Source of the DNA: Anaerolineae bacterium | Lineage (GTDB): Bacteria > Chloroflexota > Anaerolineae > Promineifilales > Promineifilaceae | Length of the DNA stretch: 64,000 bases | NCBI GenBank assembly: GCA_023382655.1 | Contig: JAHDWK010000021.1 | Coordinates: forward strand, 1-64,000 | Direction: 5' to 3' | Shown here: piece by piece, positions 52,853 to 61,769 of the stretch | Layout of the letters: every line of letters begins with the position of its first letter | Numbering within the stretch: the stretch's first letter is position 1 | Translations under genes and position numbers: made by a program | The notes under the pieces: generated by a model | Told to the model about the DNA's origin: nothing | Database searches by the model: none | The model's input: the letters and a program-made list of their open reading frames with translations, nothing else

Positions 52853-53692
52853 ATGACACATAAAGCGCTGACACCGCTCAAGCAAAAAGAAGTTATCTTT
52901 TACGAAGACATGGTAACGGCCGTTTTGATTCATACAGACAATCGGCAGGAAATATTTGTGCCCATCCGTCCTATCTGCGATTATCTGGGCGTAGATTGGT
53001 CCGCTCAATATCGTCGCATTAACCGCGATCCGGTATTGGCGGAGAGCGTACAAGGGGTTGCCGTTACGACAACACCTTCTGCCGACGGCCGTGGCGGGGG
53101 GATTCAGGAAATGTTGTGTTTGCCCCTAAAGTTTTTACCAGGCTGGCTGTTTGGCATCAGTGCCATGCGTGTGAAGCCAGAATTACAAGAAAAGATTGTA
53201 CGCTATCAGCGCGAATGTTACGATGCCCTGGCTGAAGCTTTTACAGAAGGCCGGTTAACGGCCGATCCCGTCTTTGACGAACTACTGGCCAGTGATACAC
53301 CGGCAGCACAGGCGTATAAGATTGCCACCGCCATCATGAAAATGGCCCGGCAGCAGCTTTTGTTGGAAGCGCAACTGGAAACCCATGCCGTCCAGCTTGT
53401 AGATCACGAGCAGCGGCTCGAGGAGATCGAGGCTACATTGGGTGATCCGGGGCGATTTATTACTCCTGACCAGGCCATGCAAATCAGTCAGGCAATTAAG
53501 ACAATAGCCACCGAGATACAAAAGCGCACGAAACAGAATGAGTACGGAAAGATTTATGGACAGATGTACCGTGAGTTTGGTATTACCAGTTATAAACTGT
53601 TACCGGCTAATAAATTTGACCGGGCGATGGCCTGGCTGACAGATATGTATCGTCAAATTACCGGCGCCTATGATGGAGAACCCCCGTTCTAA
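52853..53692 (+). CDS. Phage-type antirepressor (P22_AR_N domain), intact
   Basis: A 279-residue protein. The N-terminal domain (about 1-120: ALTPLKQKEVIFYEDM...FVPIRPICDYLGVDWSAQYRRINRDPVL...LPLKFLPGWLFGI) is the P22_AR_N antirepressor domain. The C-terminal part has a coiled coil (LLLEAQLETHAVQLVDHEQRLEEIEATLG) and an ORF6C-like end (NEYGKIYGQMYREFGITSYKLLPANKFDRAMAWL). Phage relatives bind and disable repressors. The start at 52853 has GGAGAG upstream. It is the only complete member of a local family with at least four decayed copies, and it contains two ACGGCCGT words. Confidence 0.85.
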   Translation: MTHKALTPLKQKEVIFYEDMVTAVLIHTDNRQEIFVPIRPICDYLGVDWSAQYRRINRDPVLAESVQGVAVTTTPSADGRGGGIQEMLCLPLKFLPGWLFGISAMRVKPELQEKIVRYQRECYDALAEAFTEGRLTADPVFDELLASDTPAAQAYKIATAIMKMARQQLLLEAQLETHAVQLVDHEQRLEEIEATLGDPGRFITPDQAMQISQAIKTIATEIQKRTKQNEYGKIYGQMYREFGITSYKLLPANKFDRAMAWLTDMYRQITGAYDGEPPF

Positions 53693-54005
53693 ACAGGCGC
53701 CGAATCATCGCACAGGTTCGGCCGGACAGAGAGAATGCGGGTTCACCAGGCGATAGTAACATAGACGGCAGTTAAACTATATTTTCGTCCACTACAACCG
53801 GCCGAGCCAGTACGCCCTTTTGCCTAGCCGTTTGAAATCGCAGCCGTTGGCAGCGCTGGCAATCACGTCCTGGAACTGTCAGAAAAGCACCGGTCAGACG
53901 TGTTGATTGCCGACCGGTAAATGCCAGCCCATGAGAATGAACCCAAAGAAGCCTGGTTTGAACCCGTCTCAACTTTGATCTGAACAGAGCGATAAACCAG
54001 GCCGG
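53693..54005. other. Intergenic stretch, possible gene remnant
   Basis: About 310 bases. A minus-strand frame (53972-53772) reads SHGLAFTGRQSTRLTG and GRDCQRCQRLRFQTA with one CxxC, and might be a decayed fragment. No start, no family. Nothing else seen. Confidence 0.35.
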
Positions 54006-54500
54006 TCAACTCGACGCCGAGGTTGCCGGCCACAGACCAACGATCTGGCGCAGAATACCCAGTTCACCAATATGGTAGGCATTGTGATCGGCAACGAGCA
54101 GGATTTCACGGAAGATGGTGTAATCGGGGGCATGGGGGATTGGCGCTGTCAGGTTAGTTGTTGGATCAAGAACCAGGTTTTCAAGCGCCTGCAAATCGGC
54201 ATGAAAATCTGCAATAGTCTGATTCCATTGCGCTGCATCTGCCTGGGCCTCCGGTGCAGGCCAATATCCGGCGGGCCAGGGCAAGTATTGATAGTCTGGG
54301 TTGCGGATAAAATCCAGGATGTCCCATTGCGTCAGGCGTAGATGTTCCAGCAGATGCCAGAAAGAATAGGGCACGTGGGGTGGGTGGGTATTGATATGCT
54401 CCAGGGGAAAGTTAGCCACTGCTTCAGCAAAGGGCATATGGGCATTACCGCCCCGCAATAGAGCCAGTAGTTGGTCACGAATGATCTCATCAGCAGACAT
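54006..54500 (-). CDS. DinB-family protein
   Basis: A 164-residue four-helix protein of the DinB/YfiT superfamily. Metal ligand candidates are His in FWHLLEHLRLTQWD and the HNAYHIGELGILRQIVG pair near the C-terminus, the usual His...His-x-x-x-His pattern. Many members are thiol S-transferases that use bacillithiol or mycothiol, but assignment of this one is unproven. The start at 54500 (MSADEII) is favoured over an upstream Met. Monocistronic. Confidence 0.85.
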   Translation of the reverse strand: MSADEIIRDQLLALLRGGNAHMPFAEAVANFPLEHINTHPPHVPYSFWHLLEHLRLTQWDILDFIRNPDYQYLPWPAGYWPAPEAQADAAQWNQTIADFHADLQALENLVLDPTTNLTAPIPHAPDYTIFREILLVADHNAYHIGELGILRQIVGLWPATSASS

Positions 54501-54668
54501 ATTGTTCTCCCAAAGAAAAAGGCGGATTTGACTCTTTAGCAAAAGTCGGCCTCTACAGATGTTTACCTGGCGCGCATGGTAGTTGCGGGCAACACAGGAT
54601 CGTTTGTTATTTTACCAGGAAGAGGGGAAATGCTTCTACCATCCCAATAGCAATGTTACAATACTGCC

Positions 54669-55295
54669 ATGCCCAGACAAAATCGTGTCACCCCCTTTGG
54701 AGAGATTGTCGCCACGCCAGCGCGTGGCACTTTTATGGGCAATCGGGGGGTGCTGCATAATGCAGCCGGGGTGATTGTGCGTCCTTATCAAGTGCAGCGG
54801 TGGATTATTTGCCAGTTATCGTTCAAAGGGCGGCAGCGGGTGGTGATGACACCTGGCCATTATACAGAACTGTTTTTCCTGGATGAAGCCACCGCGTTGG
54901 CTGCCGGGCACCGGCCTTGTGTTGAGTGCCGGCGTGTCGCTTTCGCCACCTTTCGGGAGGCCTGGGTAGCTGCGCAACCAACTTCTGTCAGAAAGGGTTT
55001 GCCGAAAGTGGCGGAGATAGACCGGGTTTTACATCAAGAACGTATCGGCCCATCTGGGCACAAGCTCACATATAGGGCGGCGCTGGCAGATTTACCGGAA
55101 GGTGTGTTTGTGGTGGTGGGGGAACGGCCGTGTTTGCTCTGGCAGGATGCGCTTTTTCCCTGGTCAGTCGGAGGATATGGGCAGCCGCTGCATGTGGACA
55201 GGGGGCTGATGGCGCTCGTGTTAACGCCGCGCTCGACTGTGGGTGTCTTGCAACAAGGTTATGTACCGCAGGTATCTCTGCATGCAGGATTGTGA
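54669..55295 (+). CDS. Conserved hypothetical protein
   Basis: A 208-residue soluble protein. A motif GHRPCVECRRVAFATFREAW resembles the Cys-x-x-Cys of Ada-like metal sites but is not followed by a full set of ligands. The N-terminal PRQNRVTPFGEIVATPARG and the GVFVVVGERPCLLWQDALFPWS segment look well conserved. I know no function. It is transcribed away from the DinB gene. Confidence 0.7.
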   Translation: MPRQNRVTPFGEIVATPARGTFMGNRGVLHNAAGVIVRPYQVQRWIICQLSFKGRQRVVMTPGHYTELFFLDEATALAAGHRPCVECRRVAFATFREAWVAAQPTSVRKGLPKVAEIDRVLHQERIGPSGHKLTYRAALADLPEGVFVVVGERPCLLWQDALFPWSVGGYGQPLHVDRGLMALVLTPRSTVGVLQQGYVPQVSLHAGL

Positions 55296-55488
55296 CGGCG
55301 GCGGTGGCTCCAGCGGGGACAAACCTGTTGCGTGACAATTGCGCATAGTCTTAAGTTGGTGATACTGACCTTGCCATAATATGATAACGGATCCATTAAC
55401 CCTATTTTTCACCAACTTGCCATCGTTGTCAGAAGCATGACGAAGAGATGTTGGACGGGCAAACATGTGGCATTGTCTATCCCAATGG

Positions 55489-55860
55489 CTAAAGTATATC
55501 TTCAGAGTTTTTGACAATTGCCTGCAATTTTTTGGGAGCCACCAACCACCAGCCATCCCGGATATGGAATATCAGGTCTTCGTCGCTGATATTATCCAGC
55601 TGAATGCCAATCCAGCCGCGCACCCCAACGTATGGTGGTTTGAAGTAAGTTTCCGGCGAGGATGAGATCAGCATTTCCTGGATGCCGGGAGGCGCCGGCA
55701 ACCAGACGGCAATACGGCCGTCGTCGTGATGGTTGTTGGCAAACATAGCAAAAACCCGTTTGCGGACAAAAAAGGTGGACTCGCCGTGCGAAAGTCTCTC
55801 GGTCGCCGCTGGTAGCGTGAAGCAGATGCGTCGCACTCGTTCTAGCTGTTTTTCGCTCAT
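55489..55860 (-). CDS. MmcQ/YjbR family protein
   Basis: A 123-residue protein of the MmcQ/YjbR (CyaY-like fold) family: LERVRRICFTLPAATERLSHGESTFFVRKRVFAMF at the N-terminus and VGVRGWIGIQLDNISDEDLIFHIRDGWWLVAPKKL at the C-terminus. The family is believed to bind DNA or nucleic acids, but its role is unclear. Monocistronic. Confidence 0.9.
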   Translation of the reverse strand: MSEKQLERVRRICFTLPAATERLSHGESTFFVRKRVFAMFANNHHDDGRIAVWLPAPPGIQEMLISSSPETYFKPPYVGVRGWIGIQLDNISDEDLIFHIRDGWWLVAPKKLQAIVKNSEDIL

Positions 55861-55916
55861 TTTCTTACAGTATTCACTGACTTCTTTAGTGCTGATGCAG
55901 TTGTATCATGGCCAAC

Positions 55917-55943
55917 AAGGAGGCGCAATTTTTGCGCCTCCTT
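55917..55943. terminator. 12-bp hairpin upstream of the XRE gene
   Basis: AAGGAGGCGCAA / TTGCGCCTCCTT with a three-T loop. No long T-run follows on either strand. It could be an operator or attenuator for the neighbouring XRE regulator rather than a terminator. Confidence 0.45.
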
Positions 55944-56033
55944 CCAATTCCTTTAGTAACTTGACTGCAAGAATAGAATCTGTATACTTGTGATTCCTGT
56001 AGGGATTTTCCGTAAGTAATGAGGAAAGTAACC

Positions 56034-56420
56034 ATGAAATCACAACTCGGAAACACACAATTCGCCGACAAGTTGAACCACCTGTTTGCCTCACGTACCA
56101 GGCCAGATGGCACTGAGTACACACATGAAGAAGTACACCAGGCAACGGGCATTACCGTTGGTTACATCTCCAAACTGCGAACGGGAAAAACTGAAAATCC
56201 CGGTTATAAAGTTATACGTGCCTTATCCACATTTTTCCAGGTGTCACCGAGTTACTTCTTTGATGAAAATGCAATTCCAGACGCGCAACCGGATCAGGAT
56301 CATTACCTAGAAACAATTGCTCTACGTGCCAGTGAACTGAGTGAGGAGGGGAAGCGTGCCTTGTTAGGGATGCTTGACCATATAAGCAAACTTGAAGGAG
56401 CAAAAAAACCACGGCATTAA
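56034..56420 (+). CDS. XRE-family transcriptional regulator
   Basis: A 128-residue protein with an N-terminal helix-turn-helix (TQFADKLNHLFASRTRPDGTEYTHEEVHQATGITVGYISKLRTGKTENPGYKVIRALSTFFQVSPSYFFD), similar to regulators placed beside ImmA/IrrE-like genes in actinobacteria. The C-terminus is a helical dimerisation-like tail (LRASELSEEGKRALLGMLDHI). The start at 56034 (MKSQLGN) or an upstream one at 56019 is possible. First gene of a compact plus-strand module. Confidence 0.88.
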   Translation: MKSQLGNTQFADKLNHLFASRTRPDGTEYTHEEVHQATGITVGYISKLRTGKTENPGYKVIRALSTFFQVSPSYFFDENAIPDAQPDQDHYLETIALRASELSEEGKRALLGMLDHISKLEGAKKPRH

Positions 56421-56432
56421 GGGGAATAATCA

Positions 56433-56948
56433 ATGGATGTCAGATTGCGAATGCTGGAGAGGTTAAAAGAACTTGGCTTCGATTTCAACCAATTTAGTAT
56501 GGATGACTTTGTAGCTCATGTTGCAGAACAATTGGAGCGGGAAATCAGGCTGATCGGGTGGGAGATGCCACAGGGCATGTATGGAGCGTGGATCTCAATT
56601 GACGATGTCGCCCATGAATATGTTTTCTACAACACAATTTACTCCCGCCATCAGCAGGTCAACAGCCAGCTTCATGAACTTTGCCATATGATCTGTGGTC
56701 ATCCCACGTTGAAGATCAGCCGGACAAGGCTGGGTGAATTACTGGATAGGGGTGATCTGGACACTGTTTTTGAAAAGGCCTTGTTGCGCTCACCTGAGAC
56801 GTGCCAGGAAGAGGTAGAGGCAGAGACAATGGCGATACTTGTTCAGGAGTCTGCCGCCAACTGCAACCGGTTGAAACAGTTAATGGTACCCTCAACCAAT
56901 GAGCATTCCCTGCGTTATCTGGAAAAAGTGGGGTTTGCCCGCGTATAG
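56433..56948 (+). CDS. ImmA/IrrE-like metallopeptidase
   Basis: A 171-residue protein with the zinc peptidase motif HELCH at 81-85 (QVNSQLHELCHMICGHP), and later Glu residues in QEEVEAETMAIL that can supply the third ligand. ImmA/IrrE-type enzymes cut XRE-type repressors, and the XRE gene lies 12 bases upstream, forming a classic repressor-protease pair that switches the module in response to stress or a ligand. Confidence 0.88.
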   Translation: MDVRLRMLERLKELGFDFNQFSMDDFVAHVAEQLEREIRLIGWEMPQGMYGAWISIDDVAHEYVFYNTIYSRHQQVNSQLHELCHMICGHPTLKISRTRLGELLDRGDLDTVFEKALLRSPETCQEEVEAETMAILVQESAANCNRLKQLMVPSTNEHSLRYLEKVGFARV

Positions 56949-56966
56949 ACCACAAGGGGGATTAAC

Positions 56967-58082
56967 ATGGAGCATTTGATCCTGATTCAGGATAGATTGA
57001 GCGCGGTCGTGGCCGCTTCAGCCTTGCTGTTAACGTTGTATTGGTTAGTGCTTGCCATCAGGTTAAAAAACCGATTTGTTCTCCTGGGTTTTTCCTATTT
57101 TTTGGCTTTTGCCATAGGGATGACCTTTGAAGTAAGTGTTATCTTCCATTGGTTTGACGCTCTAACAGGCGTCAATAATCTCTCCTGGCTCATTGCCTGG
57201 ATAGGAATCACCACCAGCGCCTACCTGATTACTTGCACCTTCTACATGGTGCAGGAAAAGCGAATCCCTCTTTGGTTGCATCTGATAATGGCGACGGTAT
57301 TAACCATTTATTTCTTTTCATTCTGGGCCGAGATTCGCTTCGCAACCGAACGACCAGCACATGTAGTACCCAGAAATCTCCATGAGTTCGTTTTTATGCA
57401 GACCCTCTTCATGTCTGTTGGTTTCCTTTTCGTAATAACGAGCCGAAACATCGCCCGCATCTATCGGAATGAAGAAGCTCTCATCGCCAGAGTCGGGTGG
57501 GGCAGGCTTTGGGTGATGACAGTTGTTGCTATGTGCTTCTTTGGCAGCCGGGTGGTACTGACCTTCTGGGCCTATTGGCAGCCAGCAAGTGGCAGCATCG
57601 AGCATCTCTATGCACTTTCTATCTTCTTCTTTGTATTGCCCGCTTTCATAATACCCATATTGCATTTGCCAAATTGGGTAACACTGCATCTGGCAAAACC
57701 ATTCTTGCTAGTGGACAAATGGTGGACGCTGCGCCGGCTTATGTTGCTTCAATCGCGGATCAATGAGTTTTGTTCACCAATCGTGTTACCGCAGGTTGGA
57801 TGGCGCGAAGCCTTCAAAGCGCCGGATTTCCACATTTACCGCTCCTTGATTGGGATACTAGATGGCAAAAGCATGTTGGAGGCTTATTTAGCCTCACTAG
57901 AGTTGCTGCCAGGTCAGTCCAATACGTGGCCTATCTATCGGTTTCAAGATAATCCGCAGCAGTGGGATGAGCAAACGCGAAACAGAGCATTAGCGCTATT
58001 TGCCCGGTTGCAACCAGTTTCCGACGAAATGGAAATCCCCGACCTAGCGCTTGCTTATCGTCGGGTAGGAGGGAGGCTATAA
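56967..58082 (+). CDS. Seven-helix membrane protein (MAB_1171c-like)
   Basis: A 371-residue protein with about seven membrane helices in residues 1-245 and a soluble C-terminus of about 125 residues (PFLLVDKWWTLRRLMLLQSRINEF...). The layout and neighbours resemble proteins labelled as MAB_1171c family putative transporters in actinobacteria. No transport motif is visible, so it could equally be a sensor. The gene lies 18 bases after the peptidase and directly before the flavoprotein gene, so the four genes are probably co-transcribed. Confidence 0.7.
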   Translation: MEHLILIQDRLSAVVAASALLLTLYWLVLAIRLKNRFVLLGFSYFLAFAIGMTFEVSVIFHWFDALTGVNNLSWLIAWIGITTSAYLITCTFYMVQEKRIPLWLHLIMATVLTIYFFSFWAEIRFATERPAHVVPRNLHEFVFMQTLFMSVGFLFVITSRNIARIYRNEEALIARVGWGRLWVMTVVAMCFFGSRVVLTFWAYWQPASGSIEHLYALSIFFFVLPAFIIPILHLPNWVTLHLAKPFLLVDKWWTLRRLMLLQSRINEFCSPIVLPQVGWREAFKAPDFHIYRSLIGILDGKSMLEAYLASLELLPGQSNTWPIYRFQDNPQQWDEQTRNRALALFARLQPVSDEMEIPDLALAYRRVGGRL

Positions 58083-58086
58083 CTTG

Positions 58087-59472
58087 ATGAATCAATCCTA
58101 TCGGTCTCGCGCTATCGTGATTGGAGGTAGCATGACCGGCATGTTGGCCGGACGTATGCTGGCCGACCATTATGAAAAGGTCACGATTGTTGAAAGGGAT
58201 CAGTTTCCCGTTGAACCTGGCTTCCGCAAAGGCGTGCCGCAAGCCCCCCACATTCATGTGTTGCTGGTGCGAGGGCAGCAGTTATTGAATGAGCTTTTCC
58301 CCGGTCTAGATGCTGCTTTGGCGGAAGCTAGCGCCCCCACAGTCAATTGGGGCACCGAGAGCATTAACGTGCCCGGTGGCATCCGTTTGCCCTGCTTTGA
58401 ATCCGAAATGATCACCCGTACATGCAGTCGGAATTTATTGGAATGGCATGTGCGCCGACGTGTGGCTGAGTTCACCAACATCACGATGAGAGAGAAGTGC
58501 CGCGTGGAAGGGCTGGTGATGGATCCGGCTGGGGAGCGCGTTGCGGGAATACGGGTGTATTCAGGTGATGTGGGCGATGACGGGAAGATGGCAACTGAAA
58601 TTTGGGAAGCGGATCTGGTTATAGATACTAGCGGCCGTCATTCTCAAACGCCAAAGTGGATGCAAGAGTATGGCTATGATGCCCCGCAAGAAACGATAGT
58701 TAACTCGTTTTTAGGGTATGCGACCCAATGGTACAAAACACCAGAGGATTTCGAAGCCGACTGGAAAGCTATCCTCATAAGTGGTCGTCCCCCCGATAAT
58801 CCCCGATATGGAGGGATTTATCCCATCGAAAACAATCAGTGGATTGTGACGTTGGCCGGTATAGGTGGTATTTATCCGCCGACAGATGATCAGGAGGCAT
58901 TTTTAGGGTTTGCCCGCCAATTGGCAAATCCGCTCATTTACCAGGCGCTCAACCGGGCCGAACCGATCAGTCCTATTCATGGGTTTCGTAATACAGCAAA
59001 CCGTTGGCGACATTACGAGAAGCTTGACCGGTGGCCCACCAACTTTATTGTCATGGGCGATGCTTTTTGCACTTTTAACCCAGCTTATGGGCAGGGGATG
59101 ACAGTAAGTGCCCTCAGTGCTGTAGCCCTTGATCATCATCTCAGAACGCACAGAAGTGTAGACGCGCCCAGATTGCAGAAAGACCTGGCGCGAGCCAGCA
59201 AGAATGTATGGCGTCTAGCGACGGGGGAGGATTTACGATGGGAGACGACCGAAGCAGATGCGAGTGCATTAGGTTTTACGACCAGATTGGCGCATCGGTA
59301 CGTTGAAAAGGTCAGGTTGGTGTACCAGAGCAATTCCAATGCGGCGCGTATTTTCTTCGAGATTGCCCATTTAATCCGGCCACCAGCACAACTATTTCAT
59401 CCGACCCTCTTAGGTGGTGTATTAAAGCAAGTGTTGTCAGATCTGATAGGTAGAAAAACCGAGCAGGCGTAA
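58087..59472 (+). CDS. FAD-dependent monooxygenase-like protein
   Basis: A 461-residue flavoprotein. The FAD-binding Rossmann motif is AIVIGGSMTGMLAGRMLAD (GxSxxG variant) followed by VTIVERD, and the second FAD motif is FIVMGDAFCTFNPAYGQGMT near 325-345. It belongs with aromatic-hydroxylase/halogenase-type flavin monooxygenases. Substrate unknown. The start at 58087 (MNQSYRSRA) follows a TTG at 58084 that could also serve. The gene ends the module that starts with the XRE regulator. Confidence 0.82.
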   Translation: MNQSYRSRAIVIGGSMTGMLAGRMLADHYEKVTIVERDQFPVEPGFRKGVPQAPHIHVLLVRGQQLLNELFPGLDAALAEASAPTVNWGTESINVPGGIRLPCFESEMITRTCSRNLLEWHVRRRVAEFTNITMREKCRVEGLVMDPAGERVAGIRVYSGDVGDDGKMATEIWEADLVIDTSGRHSQTPKWMQEYGYDAPQETIVNSFLGYATQWYKTPEDFEADWKAILISGRPPDNPRYGGIYPIENNQWIVTLAGIGGIYPPTDDQEAFLGFARQLANPLIYQALNRAEPISPIHGFRNTANRWRHYEKLDRWPTNFIVMGDAFCTFNPAYGQGMTVSALSAVALDHHLRTHRSVDAPRLQKDLARASKNVWRLATGEDLRWETTEADASALGFTTRLAHRYVEKVRLVYQSNSNAARIFFEIAHLIRPPAQLFHPTLLGGVLKQVLSDLIGRKTEQA

Positions 59473-59743
59473 TGATTGTTATCTGACCGTTAGTTTTGGT
59501 CTTGAAATCAACTTGAGAGAATGATGATGGACATAGAAAAACCGTCACCAGTATGGGGATACCAGTGGCGGTCGTTACACCAGGGTTAGTGGTGCACTCA
59601 ATTCAAGTGTTATTATCGGCTGATTTCCCAGCTTCACCAACTTTCCCTGGTTAATTGCATGTGGTTTAGATACGTCTGAGAAGGCGCAACGGCTGTTTGC
59701 GTTTCTATTGCCGCGCCTGATTCACGATAATTCGGAGGAAAAT
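59473..59743. other. Intergenic, no gene seen
   Basis: About 270 bases between the flavoprotein gene and the response-regulator gene. I see no ORF with coding character. The promoter of the regulator should be in the right half. Confidence 0.5.
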
Positions 59744-60436
59744 ATGGCGATGACAGGGAATGGCAAAACCCGGATCGTGATCATTGACGATCAGGAAGTA
59801 GTCCGCATCGGCGTACGGGCCGCCCTCGAAAGCAACGGTCAGATTGAAATTGTGGGCGAAGGGATGACACATGCCGAGGCACTCAAACTGACCCGCCAAC
59901 ATCACCCGGATGTGGTACTGCTTGGCCTCAACACCATCACCGGCGAGAAATCATCCGGCACAGTTTGGTCTACTTGTGATACCATCCGCAGATTGGTGCA
60001 GACCTACCAGACCAACATCCTTGTTCTGTGCCGGTATGCCCATAAGGTGCTGGTGCGGGCCGTGATAGACGCCGGCGCCAACGGTTTTATGCTCAAGGAT
60101 GAAGCGATGAATTCCTGCGCGGCATTGGCGCAGGCGATTGTGGATATTGCCGGGAAACGGAAGTTGCTGCTAAGCCCGGCGCGTAATGAGAGACTATATC
60201 CCTATAGTTTGGCAATCGAGGACACGCCCCTGCTGACAAAACGGCGAATAAGGTACATGCAGGCAATAGCCGACAACCCGCACCTGACTATCGCGCAAGT
60301 TGCTAACTTGTTAGGGATTGCCGAATCTACACTTCGCAACAATCTGAGTACCGTCTTTCGTGCTCTGGACACACCCAGTGTAAGCGGAGCCATGGTTGAA
60401 TGTCTGCGGCTAGGTCTGGTGCAGATCAACTACTGA
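59744..60436 (+). CDS. LuxR-type response regulator lacking the phospho-acceptor Asp
   Basis: A 230-residue protein with an N-terminal receiver (RIVIIDDQEVVRIGV) and a C-terminal LuxR-like HTH (LLTKRRIRYMQAIADNPHLTIAQVANLLGIAESTLRNNLSTVFRAL). The acidic pair Asp14-Asp15 and the Lys in GFMLKDEA are kept. The usual phospho-acceptor Asp is Gly61 (DVVLLGLNT; family consensus VVLLDLNM). It is therefore probably phosphorylation-independent. The start at 59744 follows GGAGGA. No sensor kinase gene is nearby. Confidence 0.85.
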   Translation: MAMTGNGKTRIVIIDDQEVVRIGVRAALESNGQIEIVGEGMTHAEALKLTRQHHPDVVLLGLNTITGEKSSGTVWSTCDTIRRLVQTYQTNILVLCRYAHKVLVRAVIDAGANGFMLKDEAMNSCAALAQAIVDIAGKRKLLLSPARNERLYPYSLAIEDTPLLTKRRIRYMQAIADNPHLTIAQVANLLGIAESTLRNNLSTVFRALDTPSVSGAMVECLRLGLVQINY

Positions 60437-60490
60437 CAGATCATATTGTGAGCCCAAGATGTCCTCTGAAAAGAGTGCTTATCCAGGAAA

Positions 60491-60518
60491 GAAAAAACCC
60501 TGGGGTTTGCTCCCAGGG
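60491..60518 (-). terminator. Intrinsic terminator of the aldo/keto reductase gene
   Basis: On the minus strand the stem CCCTGGG / CCCAGGG (7 bp) is followed by TTTTTT. It lies about 30 bases after the stop of the reductase gene. Confidence 0.85.
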
Positions 60519-60548
60519 CTGAAGCACCGCAGTCAGACTTCCAACGGA

Positions 60549-61580
60549 CTATTGCCAGTTAAACTGGGATGGTTTGAAGTCAATCATGCTGCCGTGATAA
60601 TAGGGCACAATGGCTAATTCCGGTTCAGCCACCTGATCCACACGGCCGTTATCCGCTGCCGTGAGCTGTACATCTAAAGCACCCACGTTATCTTCAAATT
60701 GAGCCAGTGAACGTGGCCCAATAATGGCGCTGGTAATGCCGGGACGCTGCATCACCCAGGCCAGGGCAACTTGACTGGGGGTGCAATTTTTCTCAGCCGC
60801 CAGCGCTTCAACCACAGCTAACACATCATATGCCCGCTCACTAAAATGTTGTTGCGTTCGTTTTTGGAAGGGGCCGGTCATATCCCCGTCCAGGCGGGTG
60901 TCACCGGGAATGGCTTCGCCACGTCTGTACTTGCCCGTTAAAAAGCCGCGCGCCAAAGGAGACCAGGGCAAGATGGCCAGGCCATAGGTTTGCGCCAGGG
61001 GCACGAGTTCTCGTTCAATACTGCGATCTAGCAGGTGATAGGGCGGTTGTTCACTGATGAAGCGATTCAATCCTAGTTCTTTGGCCACCCACAAAGATTC
61101 CAGCACCCGCCACGCCGGAAATGTGCTCGTGCCGATATAACGAACTTTGCCGGCCCGAATCAGGTCATCCAGGGCGCGCAGTGTCTCATCAATTGGCGTG
61201 TCTGAACGCGGGCGGTGTATTTGATAGAGGTCAATATAATCTGTCTGCAAGCGTTTCAGGGATGCTTCACATTGGGCGATAATATGCCGGCGATTGTTCC
61301 CGGCGGCCAGCACATCTTCCTCATCCATACGGCCGTGAACTTTGGTAGCCAGGACAATTCGCTCCCGTTTGCCGTCCCGTTTGAGCGCCTTGCCTACAAT
61401 CTTTTCACTTTCACCCCGCGCATAAACATTGGCCGTATCTACAAAGTTGATCCCCCTCTCCAACGCCCGCTCAATGATTGTTACCGCCTCCGCCTCCGCA
61501 GTTTTCCAGCCAAAATTCATGCACCCCAGGCAGATTTTGCTGACGGGAACGCCGGTACGCCCTAAAGATTGGTATTCCAT
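60549..61580 (-). CDS. Aldo/keto reductase
   Basis: A 343-residue NAD(P)H-dependent oxidoreductase with the (beta/alpha)8 fold. The catalytic tetrad is visible: Asp in NFVDTANVYARGESEKIVGKAL (Asp and Tyr), Lys in VLATKVHG and His in IDLYQIHRPR. Cofactor-binding elements near the C-terminus include WVMQRPGITSAIIGPRSLAQFEDN. The typical substrate range is carbonyls of sugars and aldehydes; none is assigned here. A ribosome binding site AAGGAGGA precedes the start. Monocistronic with its own terminator. Confidence 0.93.
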   Translation of the reverse strand: MEYQSLGRTGVPVSKICLGCMNFGWKTAEAEAVTIIERALERGINFVDTANVYARGESEKIVGKALKRDGKRERIVLATKVHGRMDEEDVLAAGNNRRHIIAQCEASLKRLQTDYIDLYQIHRPRSDTPIDETLRALDDLIRAGKVRYIGTSTFPAWRVLESLWVAKELGLNRFISEQPPYHLLDRSIERELVPLAQTYGLAILPWSPLARGFLTGKYRRGEAIPGDTRLDGDMTGPFQKRTQQHFSERAYDVLAVVEALAAEKNCTPSQVALAWVMQRPGITSAIIGPRSLAQFEDNVGALDVQLTAADNGRVDQVAEPELAIVPYYHGSMIDFKPSQFNWQ

Positions 61581-61744
61581 CCTGTTTCCTCCTTGTTATT
61601 GGGTATGTATTGCCATCATGGCCTTTGTCGGTCAGATTATGTGCTCTTGTCCGCCATTTATCAATGGATTTCTCGTTCTTGCCCGGCATGGGCATCGAGA
61701 AGGCGGAAAGGGTCCACCTACCACCGGTGTGCCTGGTATCAATA

Positions 61745-61769
61745 AAAAACCGCCCGCAGAAGCAGGCGG
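61745..61769 (-). terminator. Hairpin with T-run, terminator
   Basis: On the minus strand the stem CCGCCTGC / GCGGGCGG, one mismatch, is followed by TTTTTTATT. It lies downstream of the polymerase remnant and upstream of the aldo/keto reductase gene. Confidence 0.7.
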
